Assembly: GCA_021442155.1 (NCBI GenBank)
Contig: CM038214.1
Location: 48,366,703-48,430,702, forward strand
DNA length: 64,000 bases
From: Cymbidium sinense
Taxonomy: Eukaryota; Streptophyta; Magnoliopsida; Asparagales; Orchidaceae
Reading direction: 5' to 3'
The notes beneath the pieces are model-generated. The model saw only the letters and a list, made by a program, of their open reading frames with translations. It searched no databases and had not been told where the DNA came from. Below are positions 13,216 to 24,337 of the stretch, one piece after another. The translations under genes were made by a program, and so were the position numbers. Each line of letters starts with the position of its first letter. The first letter of the stretch is position 1.

Positions 13216-13760
13216 CGGTGCAGCAAAAACATGACAAATTTGGGTTAGTTTGGAGGAAAAGGAAGAAGGGGCAAAGACGGGTCGGTCACGCGGTTGCGAA
13301 AAAATCACGTGGGTCGCAATTTTGTGGTACAGGTGGATCGGTCGTGAGTGACGCAGCGCTAGTCTATGGACCGTTTGCAGGTCATTGGTCACGGACATCG
13401 ATAGAGCGAGGCGCGTGGAGCTGCTGGTGGTCGAGTCGAATGCAGAAGCGAGATGGGACAGCCACGGTCGCGACGACGACACCGCCGCATGGAAAGAAGC
13501 ATCAGGGAGGCTTACACGCTGGCTAGATCGAGTGGCCACAAGTTTTCGGCGGAGTAGGTGCTGGACGCGAGTGGCTGAGGACCGAGCAGAGCGATCTGAG
13601 CGGTAGCGATTTTGGCCGGTGGAGCGGGTCATGAGCTATGGAGGAGGAGCGGGAGCGTGGACGAAGAATGGGATGCACTACCGCGTGACGAGATGGCAGA
13701 ATGCCAAAATTCTCACTGAAGCTGACGCACGGGTGGCATGATTTCACGTAGAATGGCAAA
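13216..13760 (-). other. GC-rich leader part of LTR (left copy)
   Basis: This GC-rich segment is rich in CpG and 'gcgg', 'gtcg' words. Long frames exist on both strands (139 codons minus, 102 codons plus), but the right LTR copy (18,960-19,560) does not keep the same frames, so neither looks like a conserved gene. In minus orientation it follows the CT-rich leader, as expected for transcribed LTR sequence downstream of the promoter. Confidence 0.5.
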
Positions 13761-13839
13761 AAAATTGAAACTGAAAGAAAATTCTTGAAAAGGGGGGAGT
13801 ATTACCTTTTTTAGGGGCTTTCTTTTCTTGAACCGTGAG

Positions 13840-13925
13840 GGAGAAAATTTAGGAGAGAGAAAATGAGAGAGAGAATGAGGGGAGAGTGGGAGAGAATAAT
13901 GAGAGGGAAAATTTGGGGGAGTGGT
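13840..13925 (-). promoter_or_regulatory. CT-rich leader, probable transcription-start region of LTR
   Basis: On the minus strand this is a run of CTCTC and TCTCCC words. The same stretch is at 19,640-19,735 in the other LTR. CT-rich leaders directly after the transcription start are common in plant LTR retrotransposons. AT-rich DNA lies upstream (minus sense). No exact TATA assignment is made. Confidence 0.4.
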
Positions 13926-14299
13926 TTTTTCAATTTTTTTTCAATTATTCTTTTTTCTATTTTTTTAAACTTTTTTAGAAAATTGAAAATGGGAGGGAGT
14001 GATTGAGCAGGGGGTAATTTGGGAAATTTAAATTAATTTTAAATTAATTCAACCAGTTTTAATTTGGGGTTTCATGCCGATAAATGTACATAGCCAATAT
14101 ATATATATATATCAATTTAGGGTAAATCTATTATTCTGAATGCAATGGTGCGGTTCGTTTCATGATCGGAGGCCATTTGGTTCAAGTCGGTGCTAAATTC
14201 TTGGACATGTGGTCCAAGTGTCACACTACGATGCTCACCATATGAAGTGTAGTGGGCTCATTGGCCAGTTACCAAAAGAGATTGCAATTTTCTTGGTGG

Positions 14300-15065
14300 T
14301 TCTTAAGTAATTTCTCTCACCGCAGGCCTCTGAAATCTTCTTTTCATTAGGCCTTTGGCCTTGGCTACTTTGAGAACTTTATGTATCCTGATAGATAGGT
14401 GTTTAGGATGTTTCCTCTGTGGTGATGGAGCTTGACATGGTTGGTTCCAGAGGGACTGCTTTATTTCGCTAGTAGAGCTATTCCTCTTTACCCACTTTAG
14501 ATTATCAAAGTTATTATGGGTAGGAATACTCACTTACAGTGACAGCATTGCTTGCTCACTAGGTCATTCAAATGGTATTTGCTGAGCACTCATCTCAATG
14601 TTTCTCCTTCTTCCCTATCTTCTGGTTATTGCTTCCTGATGAGGAAGCTTCATGATCATGCTTTCCAGGTACCAAAAGTTCAGTAGGCACAACAGTTGTA
14701 CCATGAGGAATTAGAGACACAATTTGTCCCTTGACGATTATTTTAATCACGGGAGCTTCAGATTGACCTAGCCTCTTAAAAATTGAAGTTCTCTATTGGG
14801 AGAACTCCTTGACAGTAGTTGGCTATTGAACTGGTTGGCGCACATAGCTAGTAGGAGTTTTAGTAACTTGAAGCCTTCCAGCATGGCCTCGGATGAATGT
14901 ACCACTGGTGGCTACTTCAGAAGTTGCAGCTATGATAGCTGGGAAATGTAAGCTACCAAATTGGATTCTAGCCCCGACATCTCTAGTGTTGATGATGGCA
15001 TTGGCTAGGCAGATGTTTGCACCACGACCTAGCTGAATAGTGAAAGGAGTGCTTTGTAGATCCAT
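14300..15065 (-). pseudogene. Decayed gag/pro-spacer reading frame of the LTR element
   Basis: The frame starts with ATG at 15,065 and stays open for 80 codons (beginning MDLQSTPFTIQLGRG). After a TAG it continues in the same frame through 'PTTVKEFSQ', a stop, and 'SIFKRLGQSEAPV', then through further stops to about 14,300. The 'SIFKRLG' heptad resembles the '.VF.RLG' motif between gag and protease in Tat/Ogre-like and other Ty3/gypsy polyproteins. Family assignment is inference. The remainder has no recognised domain. Confidence 0.45.
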
Positions 15066-15312
15066 TTCTGCAAAAGTGAAAGATGGGGATTAGTAATTAG
15101 CAATTATTATTTCACTCCATACTTTCAAGATGTAGAGGCACTACATAACCAATAATGGTGTAATAAATACACACTCTATGGAATGATTCATTCTACATAG
15201 AGGCTCATATTGAATTTATTACACTTAAATCATCATTTTTATTTTCAATTTTCAAAAATTTTATTGATACTATAGCACATATATGACTAGCCAAAGATGG
15301 ATAGAGAATCTT

Positions 15313-15330
15313 GTCCCTGAGATCGCCAAA
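15313..15330 (-). promoter_or_regulatory. Putative tRNA primer-binding site (Tat/Ogre type)
   Basis: The minus strand reads TTTGGCGATCTCAGGGAC, two bases inside the LTR edge at 15,333. It matches the first seven bases and the GGGAC end of the arginine-tRNA-type site known from Tat/Ogre elements, with changes and a short deletion in the middle. Confidence 0.5.
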
Positions 15331-16376
15331 TCTGGGCTCGAAAATTCCACCCAACCTCTTGGAGAAGAGTGGTTTAAATGTGTCGGTGAATTTTTTAGAA
15401 GGGAGATAGAATAGTAGATAAGACACTACCCAAAGATTTTGTCTTCATTTTGTGAGGACTTTAGATTTGGTTCCAGGTTTCCTATAGGTACAAGCCCCTA
15501 TAGTTAATTACCCCTCTCAATAAGTGAGAGAGAACTTTTGATTAAGGCTAGTCATTAGATCGTTGAATGCATAGCGTATAGTAGCAGCATATAGAGTTTC
15601 AAAATTTAGATTATGAAATTTATCATTTCAACTTAAACCGGATGGTTGGGGGAATGTTGACATGCTCGATCTAGATCCCATGGTTCCGTCATCCCGGTAA
15701 TCATGGTCCCTCGTCTACTTAGTCAGAGGAGGTAGTCGACCCAACCTGAAAGAAGGATCCTCATCAGTAACACATGGGTTACACCGTCTAAGAAATTCTT
15801 ATAGACTTGAGGTGGTGTTTATCTAAGGAGACAGTCTTAAGTCTACCTTAGCTGATAGAGGGTTGTTTGCCCTATCATGTATACAATAATATTCGAAACT
15901 CAAAGGCAAAGCCATTGGGGATCATACGGGCTACAGTCGTGATCATAATGTAATGGAGCCGGACTGGCCAAACCACTCGATCAGAGAACTATGGTCATAA
16001 TTGCTTCATGTGAAGCCTACCAGCCAAGCCACACGGTTCGGGGGACACGGGCTACATCCTTAATGGCATAAGATTGATTGAGAGTGAACATAGTAGAACA
16101 CCTGATTTGACATTGGCTCCTTTGTGAACTAGAGTTTTCTTAATTAGTCACCCCCGACTAATAATTGAGGAAGGTGGATAGATTGAGTTTGATTTAAGTT
16201 TAAATGATAGAATTTCATTTAAGCTATTTTAGATTGATATTTGATTTGAGTTAAAAATTGATTTATTTGTATGCATTTAAGAGCTTTAAATCCTGTCAAC
16301 TCTGTTTAGCTGCTAATAAAGGATTAGATCTATTGTCAACTAAAAGAATCAATTTTTTTAGATACTGCACTGATTT

Positions 16377-17392
16377 AAAACTCTTATTAAAGATTTTTAG
16401 ATTTTGTTAACTCAGACTCAGTCCTAAGACAAAACGAAGAAGTAACCCGCGCAGCATCCTCAGACATTTGAATTTAGGCATTCAGCATAGTGTCGGGGCA
16501 CATGCGAGTGTATAATAATTTTAGATAATTTTGTGTTTTAATTATAAGATTTATTTCAGATTTCTCATTTAATTCAAATTTTAAAACTCTTATTATAGGT
16601 TTTTAGGTTTTGTTAACCCGGATCCAGTCATAAGACTAAACCGGGAAGCTACCCTCGCAGCATCCTCAGACACTTGAATTTAAGCATTCAGCATAGTGTC
16701 GGTGCCCATGCGGGTGTATTGTAATTTTAGATAATTTTGTGTTTGAATTATGAGATTTGTTTCAAAATTTTCATTTAATTTAAATTTTAAAACTCTTATT
16801 ATAGGTTTGTAGGTTTTGTTATCCTGGACCCAATCATAAGACTAAATCGGGAAGCTACCCATGCAGCATCCTCAGACAGTTGAATTTAAGCATTCAGCAT
16901 AGTGTCGGGGCCCATGTGGATGTATAGTAATTTTAAATAATTTGTGTTTGAATTATGAGATTTGTTTCAAATTTTTCATTTAATTCAAATTTTAAAATTC
17001 TTATTATAGTTTTAAGGTTTTCTTAACCCGGACCCAATCATAAGACTAAACCGGGAAGCTACCCACGCAGCATCTTCAGACACTTGAATTTAAGCATTCA
17101 ACATAGTGTCGGGGCCCATGCGGGTGTTTGATAATTTTAGATAATTTTGTGTTTGAATTATGAGATTTGTTTCAGGTTTTTCATTTAATTCAAATTTTAA
17201 AACTCTTATTATAGGTTTTTAGGTTTTGTTAACCCGGACCCAGTCATAAGATTAAAGAAAGCTACGCAAAGATCCTTGACACTTGAATTTAAGCATTCAA
17301 AGATGTGTCCCATGTGTGTATAGTAATTTTAGGCAATTTTATGTTTGGATTAAGAGATTGGATTTTAGATTTTAGATTTAATTTAAATTCTA
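16377..17392. repeat. 205-bp tandem repeat, five units (right LTR)
   Basis: Units begin near 16,377, 16,582, 16,789, 16,995 and 17,200 with the same landmarks as in the left LTR. The last unit is the most eroded, missing pieces around 17,255-17,310. Confidence 0.9.
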
Positions 17393-18716
17393 GCCTTCGC
17401 ACCTTTTAGACATTAAAATTCACACTTGAAATCTCTATATCCGAGCACATGCAGGGATTTATAGCTCAAATAATTTTGCATAATTAGTGATTTCATTGAT
17501 TTTGATAATCATAATTAGAATGAATTCCTCTAATTTTTGATGAAAGAAAGCCTTATGATTTTGGTAGAATTAGATTTAGTATCGCCTTCTGTCTACTTGT
17601 ACAAAGGGTTGCAGATCCAGTGTTAAAGAACACATTTTAATTTAGATTACAGTTTAACACACTACTAGCACTTAGTTTACTTATTGAGTTTTTGTAATTT
17701 TCTCAACTTGATTACGCTCAATTTACATCAATTTTGATAAGTTATGTCAACTTCAGTGCTTGTTGCTTTGGCCTTACTTATGCTTATTGGCTAGCATAGT
17801 AATCACCTCCATATTGATCTAAGAGTTATTAAACCCAATTTGAATTTATCCTTAGATTTTGAGTTTATCAGGAGGTTGTTATGAGTTTGGCATTCATCCC
17901 GCCAAATTCCAATTAAAGCTTGTCTAATTTTGAGGAATTTACAAGAAAAGGGAACTCACATTATCGCTTCCATTTAAGTCATAGAATATTGCAATTAAAG
18001 TTTGTCAGTTTAATATTAGCCTCACCCAAATTTCACCTAGATTTTAAATAAGTATTTTATTCTTCCTAAAATTTACTTTAAAGGCTCTCCCCCCACTGCC
18101 CCCATTTTTTCTTGTTTGACGCTTCTTTTTAGTTTAAAATTAGCTATAAGTTTCATTATTTAGCACTCCAAAGTTAGCTCATTTTACCCTCCCAGTTTTT
18201 AAGTCAAAAGATTTAACGAAATTTCGGCAGCCTCCCGGCGACATCCCCATGTAGGAGGCTGCATCGGGGGTATTTTGGCTTGCTCGGTATGCCCTGCTGA
18301 GCATAGTGAGTGGTGTCTTGTGACATCATAACTGGTCTTTTTCATCTCATCGTGCCCTGCTGAACACAACGAGGCCTTCAAACTTGCAAAGAATACATAC
18401 AATGCAATATATAATCATCTCCCCCCCACTTTTTTTATAAGTCTAGAAATTAGATAAAATTCTGGCAGCATTTCTCCTAGGAAAGTGACATCTAACAACT
18501 GGTGGCTTACTCGGTATGCCCTGCTGAGCGTGGCAAGCTGAGAAACTACGATGTGCACAACGAGGTCTTCAAACCTACAAAAAAGCATAAACATATGTAT
18601 ATATTCACATTCATAAATCCCCACATGTTCTGACATATTTTGTGGCACGTTGTAGTGCTTGGCAAAGGAATGGGGTTGGGTATACGATTGGGGATGCAAG
18701 GTAAGGGGTGCGACGC

Positions 18717-18960
18717 CAAAAATCAAAGGAAGAATTCTCCTACTGATGATTTTCTTCCCTGATTTGTGATGCAGTGGAAACAGGAAGGATAAAGCCAGGG
18801 AGTGGGCATCAAAAATCGAAGGAATAATTTACCTACTAATGATTATCTTCTCTGATTTATGGCACAGTAAAAGTAGGAAGGCGAAAGCGAGAGTGCAACA
18901 TCAAAAACTGAAAGAAGAATTCATCTATTGATGATTTTCTTCCCTGATTTATGGTGCAGA
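18717..18960. repeat. ~95-bp tandem repeat, three units (right LTR)
   Basis: The same landmarks as at 12,975-13,215 occur near 18,717, 18,810 and 18,903: 'gaagaattc.cc', 'tgatgattttcttccctgattt' in parts, and 'aggaaggc.aaagc'. Confidence 0.75.
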
Positions 18961-19942
18961 TAAAATGGGACAAGTTTGGGTTAGTTTGGAGGCTGGACGA
19001 GCCAAGGAAGGAGGGTACAGCGGATGTGCCAGGTCGGGTCATGCGGGTTGTGGTAAAATCACGCAGGCTGTGCAATTTTGTAGAACGGGTGGGCTGGTCG
19101 TGGGTCACGCGGGCGGTTGATCTGCGGTGAAAGCGGGTTTGCTCGGGTCATTCAGGTTGGATGGGTTTGGGTCACGGATGGACGGTGCATTGCGGGTCGG
19201 CGGAGTGAGGTGCAGCACGGAGCGGGCCTCAGGTCGGTGAGTTAGGACACATGGAACCGCTGAGGATGGGAGCCAGGGTTGAGCTGGTGGCTACGCGGAA
19301 AGGTTGTACTGTTGTGGGCTGCTGGTCGGATCGAAGGGCCATGGTCTGGAAGAGCAGGGACAGTTAAGCCGACGAGCTGACGAGTGATGGCCAATAGGGT
19401 TCGGCCAAATGTGTCGTAGTGGTGATGCGTGTCGCTGGCGAGGAGTGGGCGGGTGAGAGGTATGCAGAGTGGCACGCCAGTGTATGATGCGCCAGTGACA
19501 AGATGATAACTGACGCCTGTCAGGAGCGACAACTGGTGGCGATTTCATAGAGAATGGCGAAAAATTGAACCGAGAGAAAATCTTCAAAATGGCGGGAAAT
19601 ATTACCTTTTTCAAGGGCTTTCTTTTCTTGAATAGAGGGAGAAAATTTATGAGAGAGAAAATGGGAGAGAGAATGAGGGGAGAGTGGGAGAGTGGGAGAG
19701 TGAGAGAGAATAATGAGAGGGAAAATTGGAGGGAGTGGTTGTTTCAATTTTTTTTTTTGAATTATTCTTTTTTCTATTTTTTAACTTTTTTAGAAAACTG
19801 GAAATGGGAAGGAATAATTGAGCAAACGGTAATTTGAGAATTTTAAATAAATTTTAAATTAATTCAACCAATTTTAATTTGGGGTTTCGCACTGATAAAT
19901 GTACATAGCTAATATATATTGATTTAGGGTAATTTCATTATT

Positions 19943-21035
19943 CTGAATACAATGGCGCAGTCCGTTTCACGATCGGAGACATTTGGTTTGAGTCAGCACT
20001 AAATTGAGTCAATTTTAGCTCAAAATGCATGCAGCCACTTTTGCTTGCTCAATTTTTATATAGACTCATCCGAATTGAGTGTGAATGGTCTCATTTGATA
20101 AATTTTGACATTTCGAAGCCAATGGTATGATCAATTTCATGAACAAAGGTCATTTGATCTTTATCGGTGCCTCCTGATCTCGGTATGCATGTAGGCATGT
20201 TGATGACTCAAGCACTTGATTGGTTTCTCCCAAGTCATATAATATGTATATCCTAACCAATTTTTATGTTGTGAATGCGATGGTAAAGTCCGTTCATCGA
20301 TCGGAGGTCATTTGGATTGATTTTGGCGATGTCTAGTGTATTTAAGCTTTGATTTGCGTGCTACCACTTCAAATCACTCGATATTTGCACAGACTCATCT
20401 GAATTGAATGTGGATAGTCTCATTTGATAGATTTTGATGTTTTGAAGCTAATAGAGTGATCAAATTTATGAATCGAGGTCGTTCTAACTTACGTCGGTGC
20501 CTCTTGACCTCAATATGCATGCTGGCGTGTTGACAACTCGAGCGCTTGATCGGTTGATCATCAAGTCATGCAATATTTATATCCTGACTAATTTTGATGT
20601 TTTGAATGCGATGGCAAAGTATGTTCATTGATCGGAGATCATTTGGATTGATTTTGGCGATGTCCAGTGTATTTCAGCCTCGATTTGTGTGTCATCACTT
20701 TAAATCACTTGACATTTGCATAGACTCATATGAATTGAGCGCGGACAGTCTCATTTGATAGATTTTGATGGTTCAAAATTAATGGCATGATCAATTTCAT
20801 AAACTGAGGTCATTCTGACATCATCATAACTTCTCGACTTTGATATGCATGTCGACACATTAATACCTCTAGTGCTTAATCGATTGATTGTTAGATTTTG
20901 TAATATTTATATTCTGATCAATTTTGATATTTTGAACGCAATGGTGAAGTCCGTTCATCGATCGGAGGTCATTTCAACCATTTTCGATGATGTCCAGTGC
21001 ATTTTGAACCCCGATTTGCTCACTGTCACCTCCGA
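19943..21035. repeat. ~329-bp tandem repeat, three units plus a partial fourth
   Basis: Unit starts are near 19,943, 20,270, 20,600 and 20,930. Each opens with 'tgaatgcgatgg' or a variant, then 'gtccgttcatcgatcggag' or a variant, then 'catttggattgattttggcgatg'. Inside are 'agactcat..gaattgag', 'tctcatttgatagattttgatg' and 'atatgcatg..gg..tgttga'. The left LTR keeps only the first ~65 bp of one unit (14,132-14,196). Confidence 0.9.
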
Positions 21036-21050
21036 TGTCGGTCAAATTTG

Positions 21051-21733
21051 ACTTGTTGGGTTGTCTTGATATATGATGCAAATGTGGAGGTCAACAATTT
21101 CACATTGGTAAACTTGATTCTAGTGGCTTACATATGGACATCAAAATTTTCCTTCTAAAAGATAAACAAAAAGTTGAGATTCTATGTGCACAAAGTGCTC
21201 AACATCATTCAAGAATTTATCACACAATCTTCTTTTCCTGAATGCTACCTATTGTACATCCATGATTGTTCATTTTAGATATCCATATGCAATATAAACT
21301 AATTGGTGTAATAAATAATTTATTATTCTATATAAATTATATAATTAGTAATGAATACATAATCAAGCCCTAAAATGACATAGGTGCCTAAGTGTCTAAT
21401 TTTATAACTTGTAAATATTTGATATAAAGTATTAAGATAATAACTATCTCCCATCCAAAGATCAAACCTTCTACAAGAAGGCTATAATTTTCCCCTAGCT
21501 CTTAAACTATTTGAGATTCTTCATTAGTGTGCATCAATCAGCCCAACCTAAGTGTTTAGCCACTAATTTGGGATATCATTGAAAGTCAATCAAAATTTTC
21601 ATAAATTTAATGTTAAATAAGAAAGATATATTCAAAACACTACTTTGATTGCTATGCCCATGCATTTATAAAATTCTAATTTTGATCTTTTATCATATTT
21701 TAAAACAATCATCATACTAACCTATAATCACCT

Positions 21734-21771
<38 letters not shown>

Positions 21772-22025
21772 GATAAATTATGCACCTAAAATTCATTATA
21801 AAACACAACACTCAAAAATACCAAATTAAGATTTCAAAAAAAATTTGAACCTTAAGCTAAACAATCATATATCTAACTCTTAGATTTATGAATTTCAAAT
21901 AAATATGAGTAAGATTTAAGTTATAAATTAAAAAAAATTCAAAAGCTTTAAAAATCTACATTTTGCAAAATTGAATAAATAAAATCATAAATAAATAGCT
22001 ATACAAATAATAAAAAGCAATTTAC
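21051..22025. other. CACTA right interior, AT-rich, no gene
   Basis: AT-rich non-coding DNA with an (AT)n run at 21,736-21,768. It joins the LTR element on the left to the putative first exon on the right, and could hold a decayed intron of the CACTA gene. Confidence 0.4.
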
Positions 22026-22150
22026 CTTTGATTCTTGGGAGAAATCGGATGAAACCCGCACATTTTGGCAGAGAATCAGCATGCCCTAGATCTTTCTTCA
22101 TTGCCACCTGAGATAGAGATAGAGATAGAGAGAGAGAGAGAGAGAGACTA
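22026..22150 (-). pseudogene. Possible 5' exon of the CACTA transposon gene
   Basis: On the minus strand a CT-microsatellite leader (22,148-22,111) is followed by ATG at 22,101 and a short frame, MKKDLGHADSLPKCAGFIRF then LPRIK. The frame runs straight into a donor-like GTAAAT at 22,025. It lies about 260 bp inside the right end and points inward, where CACTA genes start. No domain is recognised. The exon call rests on position and the splice-like end only. Confidence 0.35.
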
Positions 22151-22295
22151 ATATGAAATGAGGAAATGGAGGGGGCCAAGGTTGTTGGTCGGTTATAACA
22201 TAGGAATTTTTCATATTTTTTGACAAATATTTTGCTGAATTTTTTTTTGGTAAAATTTTGCCAAATTCAAGTGTCTTGGCAATGATGTTTTTCAT

Positions 22296-22412
22296 GTGAT
22301 AATTTCCATCATAAGTTTATTCAACTAAAAATCAATCAATAATTCTGCCAATTATTTCTAATGAATTAGTCCGTTGAAACATTTGTTTGTAATAGTAGCT
22401 TTTTCTGCAGTG
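22296..22412. repeat. CACTA right terminal and subterminal region
   Basis: It ends in CTGCAGTG at 22,412, directly before the TAA target duplicate. On the reverse strand it reads CACTGCAG followed by AAAAAGCTACTATTAC. Short 'attcattagaaat' and 'gatggaaatta' words echo the left subterminal region. Confidence 0.65.
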
Positions 22413-23181
22413 TAAGACTTGGTCTAGTTTGGACTAAGTTTGGTCAAAAGCTTCCCCTTTTATTTTTTGGGATTTTATGGAATGAAATGTTATGGAACAA
22501 CTATAGATGTATTAGAATATGTAGTAAAAGAGTTGGAGTCTAGTGATAAAAGATATGTAACTTATGAAAGATAAAAGTGTTAGACAATATCAACTAATAA
22601 AATCTTAGTAAAGACATTGCCTACCAAGCTTCTTCTTAAAGAGTAAACACTCAAATTTCTATATTATTGTCATCAATTCTTCTTCATTTTGGGAAATAAT
22701 TATTTAAAAGGTTTTATAATAATTTAAATTTAATTAAAATAGAGTGAGAGGGAGTTAAGAGCATGTTGGCCATGTAGAGGAGGCAATTTTCCATTGTGTA
22801 ATTACCCATTCAAATGAGTGGTAGCCAACAATAAGAGATGAAAATGAGTTATTTGATTAGTTTTAATTTAAATAATTACTTTTTATTTAAATTTTGTTGA
22901 CTTTTATATTCAAATTTTAAATTTAAAAATTTTGAAATTTTAATAAAAAAATTTAAATTTTAAAATTTGAAATTCAAACATTCAACTTTTACAAATGTCA
23001 AAAATATGAAATTATAACATGTTCATATTTTACACATCCTCATAATCATGATAAATATAAATGATATATCCATGTTCTAGATTGAGCTATACTAAGCTTT
23101 TTTCTAGGTTCAACTTTTTTCTTCACTTGGGCTATGGTATTTAGTTCAATCCCATCATAATGCACTCTTTGTGCTATATCT

Positions 23182-23633
23182 TATTTCAAACTTTAAAGAA
23201 CTTTTTTATAAATAGTTAAATGGATGTGGGATAGTAATGTTTCATTGTGGTGGAGTATTTGTTGGTGTTAGTGATTCTCAATATAATACATTTTGTAGTT
23301 ATGTATGTGAAAAAAAATTGCATATGAATTTAGAGGTCTAATAACTCTTATATATGATATAATATATTCATGCATAATTGTCATCTATATGATGATGTTA
23401 TTGGAGAAGGTGAGGTAAATGGAGTGACTTTTCAAGTAAGACATTAATTTATGATCTTTTTAAATTCCCCTCAAAGTACAACAACTTGAGTATAAGAAGC
23501 CTATCATGGAATATCATTACCACACTAAAGAATCATTAAATCTACATCCTCACCAAAAGATCACTTGGAAATAGAAAGTCACCAAAAATTCTTTAACTAA
23601 GAATTCCAAAAACTATAGGCTCTAGTACTAACT
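23182..23633 (-). mobile_element. Short internal region 2 of tandem-LTR retroelement
   Basis: About 450 bp between LTR B and LTR D. It shares 'ttggagaaggtgaggtaa' with internal regions 1 and 3, and ends 'tctagtactaac' where internal 3 reads 'gctttgatacca'. The primer site is therefore eroded here. No coding motif. Confidence 0.65.
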
Positions 23634-24298
23634 TGATGTATCCTATAATTAGTCATTTGAATGGTGGCTTAATTGGGTTTATGGAGCTTTTTAATGATGT
23701 TAGGGATATGGTATAAGCCTTTAGAATGATTCATGAGAAGTTAAGTGTTAATGCAAAAAAATATTGACAAATGTTTGGGAAAAGCCCAAACCTGAGAGAA
23801 TATGTTGAGTTTTAAGGTATTAGTAGTGGGTGTTATAAGTAGAATCAATTGCTAATAATAATTTTGAATGATTAAGAATTATTTATATTTTAATTTTAGA
23901 ATTTATTGTTGTAATCCAAGCTTGAAATGATTGTATGATTGTAAAATATAAAAAATACCATAACTAAGTTTACTTTGGAAAAAGGTTAGATGAGAGCTTT
24001 CCCTTTTGTTTTTATGGGGTTTATGCAATGGGGGTTTATAAAATGGCTATGGGACTATGAGAGGATGTAGTGGAAGAGTTCTACAGTAAAAGCGGGTTGG
24101 AGTTTTCATAATATAAATCATATAAGTCATGAAAGAAAAGGGTTAAGCAATAGCATTGAACAAAGTCTTATGAAGAAAATAACCTATCAAGCTATTCACA
24201 AAGCTTAAACTCTCCAAATTTTTTAAAAATCATCATAATTTCTTTTTCATCATATGTAATAAGTATTTAAGGACTTTTAAAATAATTTAAGCTTAGCT

Positions 24299-24337
<39 letters not shown>

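Larger units (their letters stand above)
9768..14196 (-). mobile_element. Left (3') LTR of the Tat/Ogre-like element, truncated
   Basis: Aligned with the right LTR it runs from TGGGCTC to 'gtgctaaatt' at 14,196, then homology stops. The right LTR continues about 1 kb further through ~329-bp tandem units. No polypurine tract is found at the break, so this copy lost its outer segment together with most of the internal region, probably in one deletion. It contains four 205-bp repeats, two ~230-bp repeats, three ~95-bp repeats, a GC-rich segment and a CT-rich leader (minus sense). Confidence 0.7.
14197..15332 (-). mobile_element. Internal region of Tat/Ogre-like element, mostly deleted
   Basis: In minus orientation the primer-binding-like sequence (15,330-15,313) comes first, followed by a ~250-bp leader. 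A 'ttttgcag' acceptor-like site then precedes an ATG at 15,065, and the decayed frame runs to about 14,300. Most gag and all pol domains are absent. Confidence 0.55.
9768..21050 (-). mobile_element. Non-autonomous Tat/Ogre-like LTR retrotransposon with giant LTRs
   Basis: Two long direct repeats both start with TGGGCTC (9,768 and 15,333) and stay similar for over 4 kb. They enclose only 1.1 kb. Next to the right copy the minus strand reads TTTGGCGATCTCAGGGAC (15,330-15,313). That resembles the TTTGGCGACTC...GGGGAC primer-binding region of Tat/Ogre-type Ty3/gypsy elements and fixes the orientation as minus, with the right copy as the 5' LTR. The internal part carries a decayed frame with 'SIFKRLG', similar to the '.VF.RLG' motif found near the gag-pro junction of such elements. 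No integrase or reverse transcriptase remains. The outer boundary on the right is uncertain. Confidence 0.7.
15333..21050 (-). mobile_element. Right (5') LTR of the Tat/Ogre-like element
   Basis: Homologous to 9,768-14,196 from TGGGCTC onward, with the same order of sub-repeats. It extends about 1 kb further right through the ~329-bp tandem units. I could not place the outer end; 21,035-21,060 is where repeat homology fades. No 5-bp duplication matching the left flank (caaga) was found immediately beyond it. Confidence 0.65.
1110..22412 (-). mobile_element. CACTA (En/Spm) DNA transposon with nested retroelement
   Basis: The left end reads CACTACATGG at 1,110. The right end reads CTGCAGTG at 22,412, which is CACTGCAG on the reverse strand. 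Both ends are flanked by the same TAA (1,107-1,109 and 22,413-22,415), the 3-bp target duplication expected for CACTA elements. The insertion point lies within an LTR whose halves rejoin once the element is removed. Without the nested LTR element (about 9,768-21,050) it would be about 10 kb, normal for a CACTA. Beyond the first few bases the terminal repeats are imperfect. Transposase remnants are on the minus strand and carry stops, so it is not autonomous. Confidence 0.85.
831..23181 (-). mobile_element. LTR B, split by the CACTA insertion
   Basis: The left piece is 831-1,109 and begins TTGTGTAG, a variant of the family start TGATGTAG. The right piece is 22,413-23,181 and ends CTATATCT, a variant of CTACATCA. 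Together they make about 1,045 bp, the size of LTRs D and E. The phrase 'catttgaatggtggcttaatt' occurs at 853 here and at 23,655 in LTR D. The sequence on either side of the CACTA joins into one LTR matching LTR E around 25,590-25,640, where 'taagacta' precedes 'agtttgg'. Confidence 0.8.

Noticed and set aside
13213..13632. 139-codon minus-strand frame and overlapping plus-strand frames in GC-rich DNA
   Set aside because: The segment is LTR sequence present twice (also 18,960-19,560) and the frames are not kept in the other copy. Long open frames on both strands are expected from its composition.
22098..22295. 65-codon minus frame ending in SLSLYLYLYL
   Set aside because: The repetitive part is a CT/GA microsatellite; only the short ATG exon in another frame was kept as a weak candidate.
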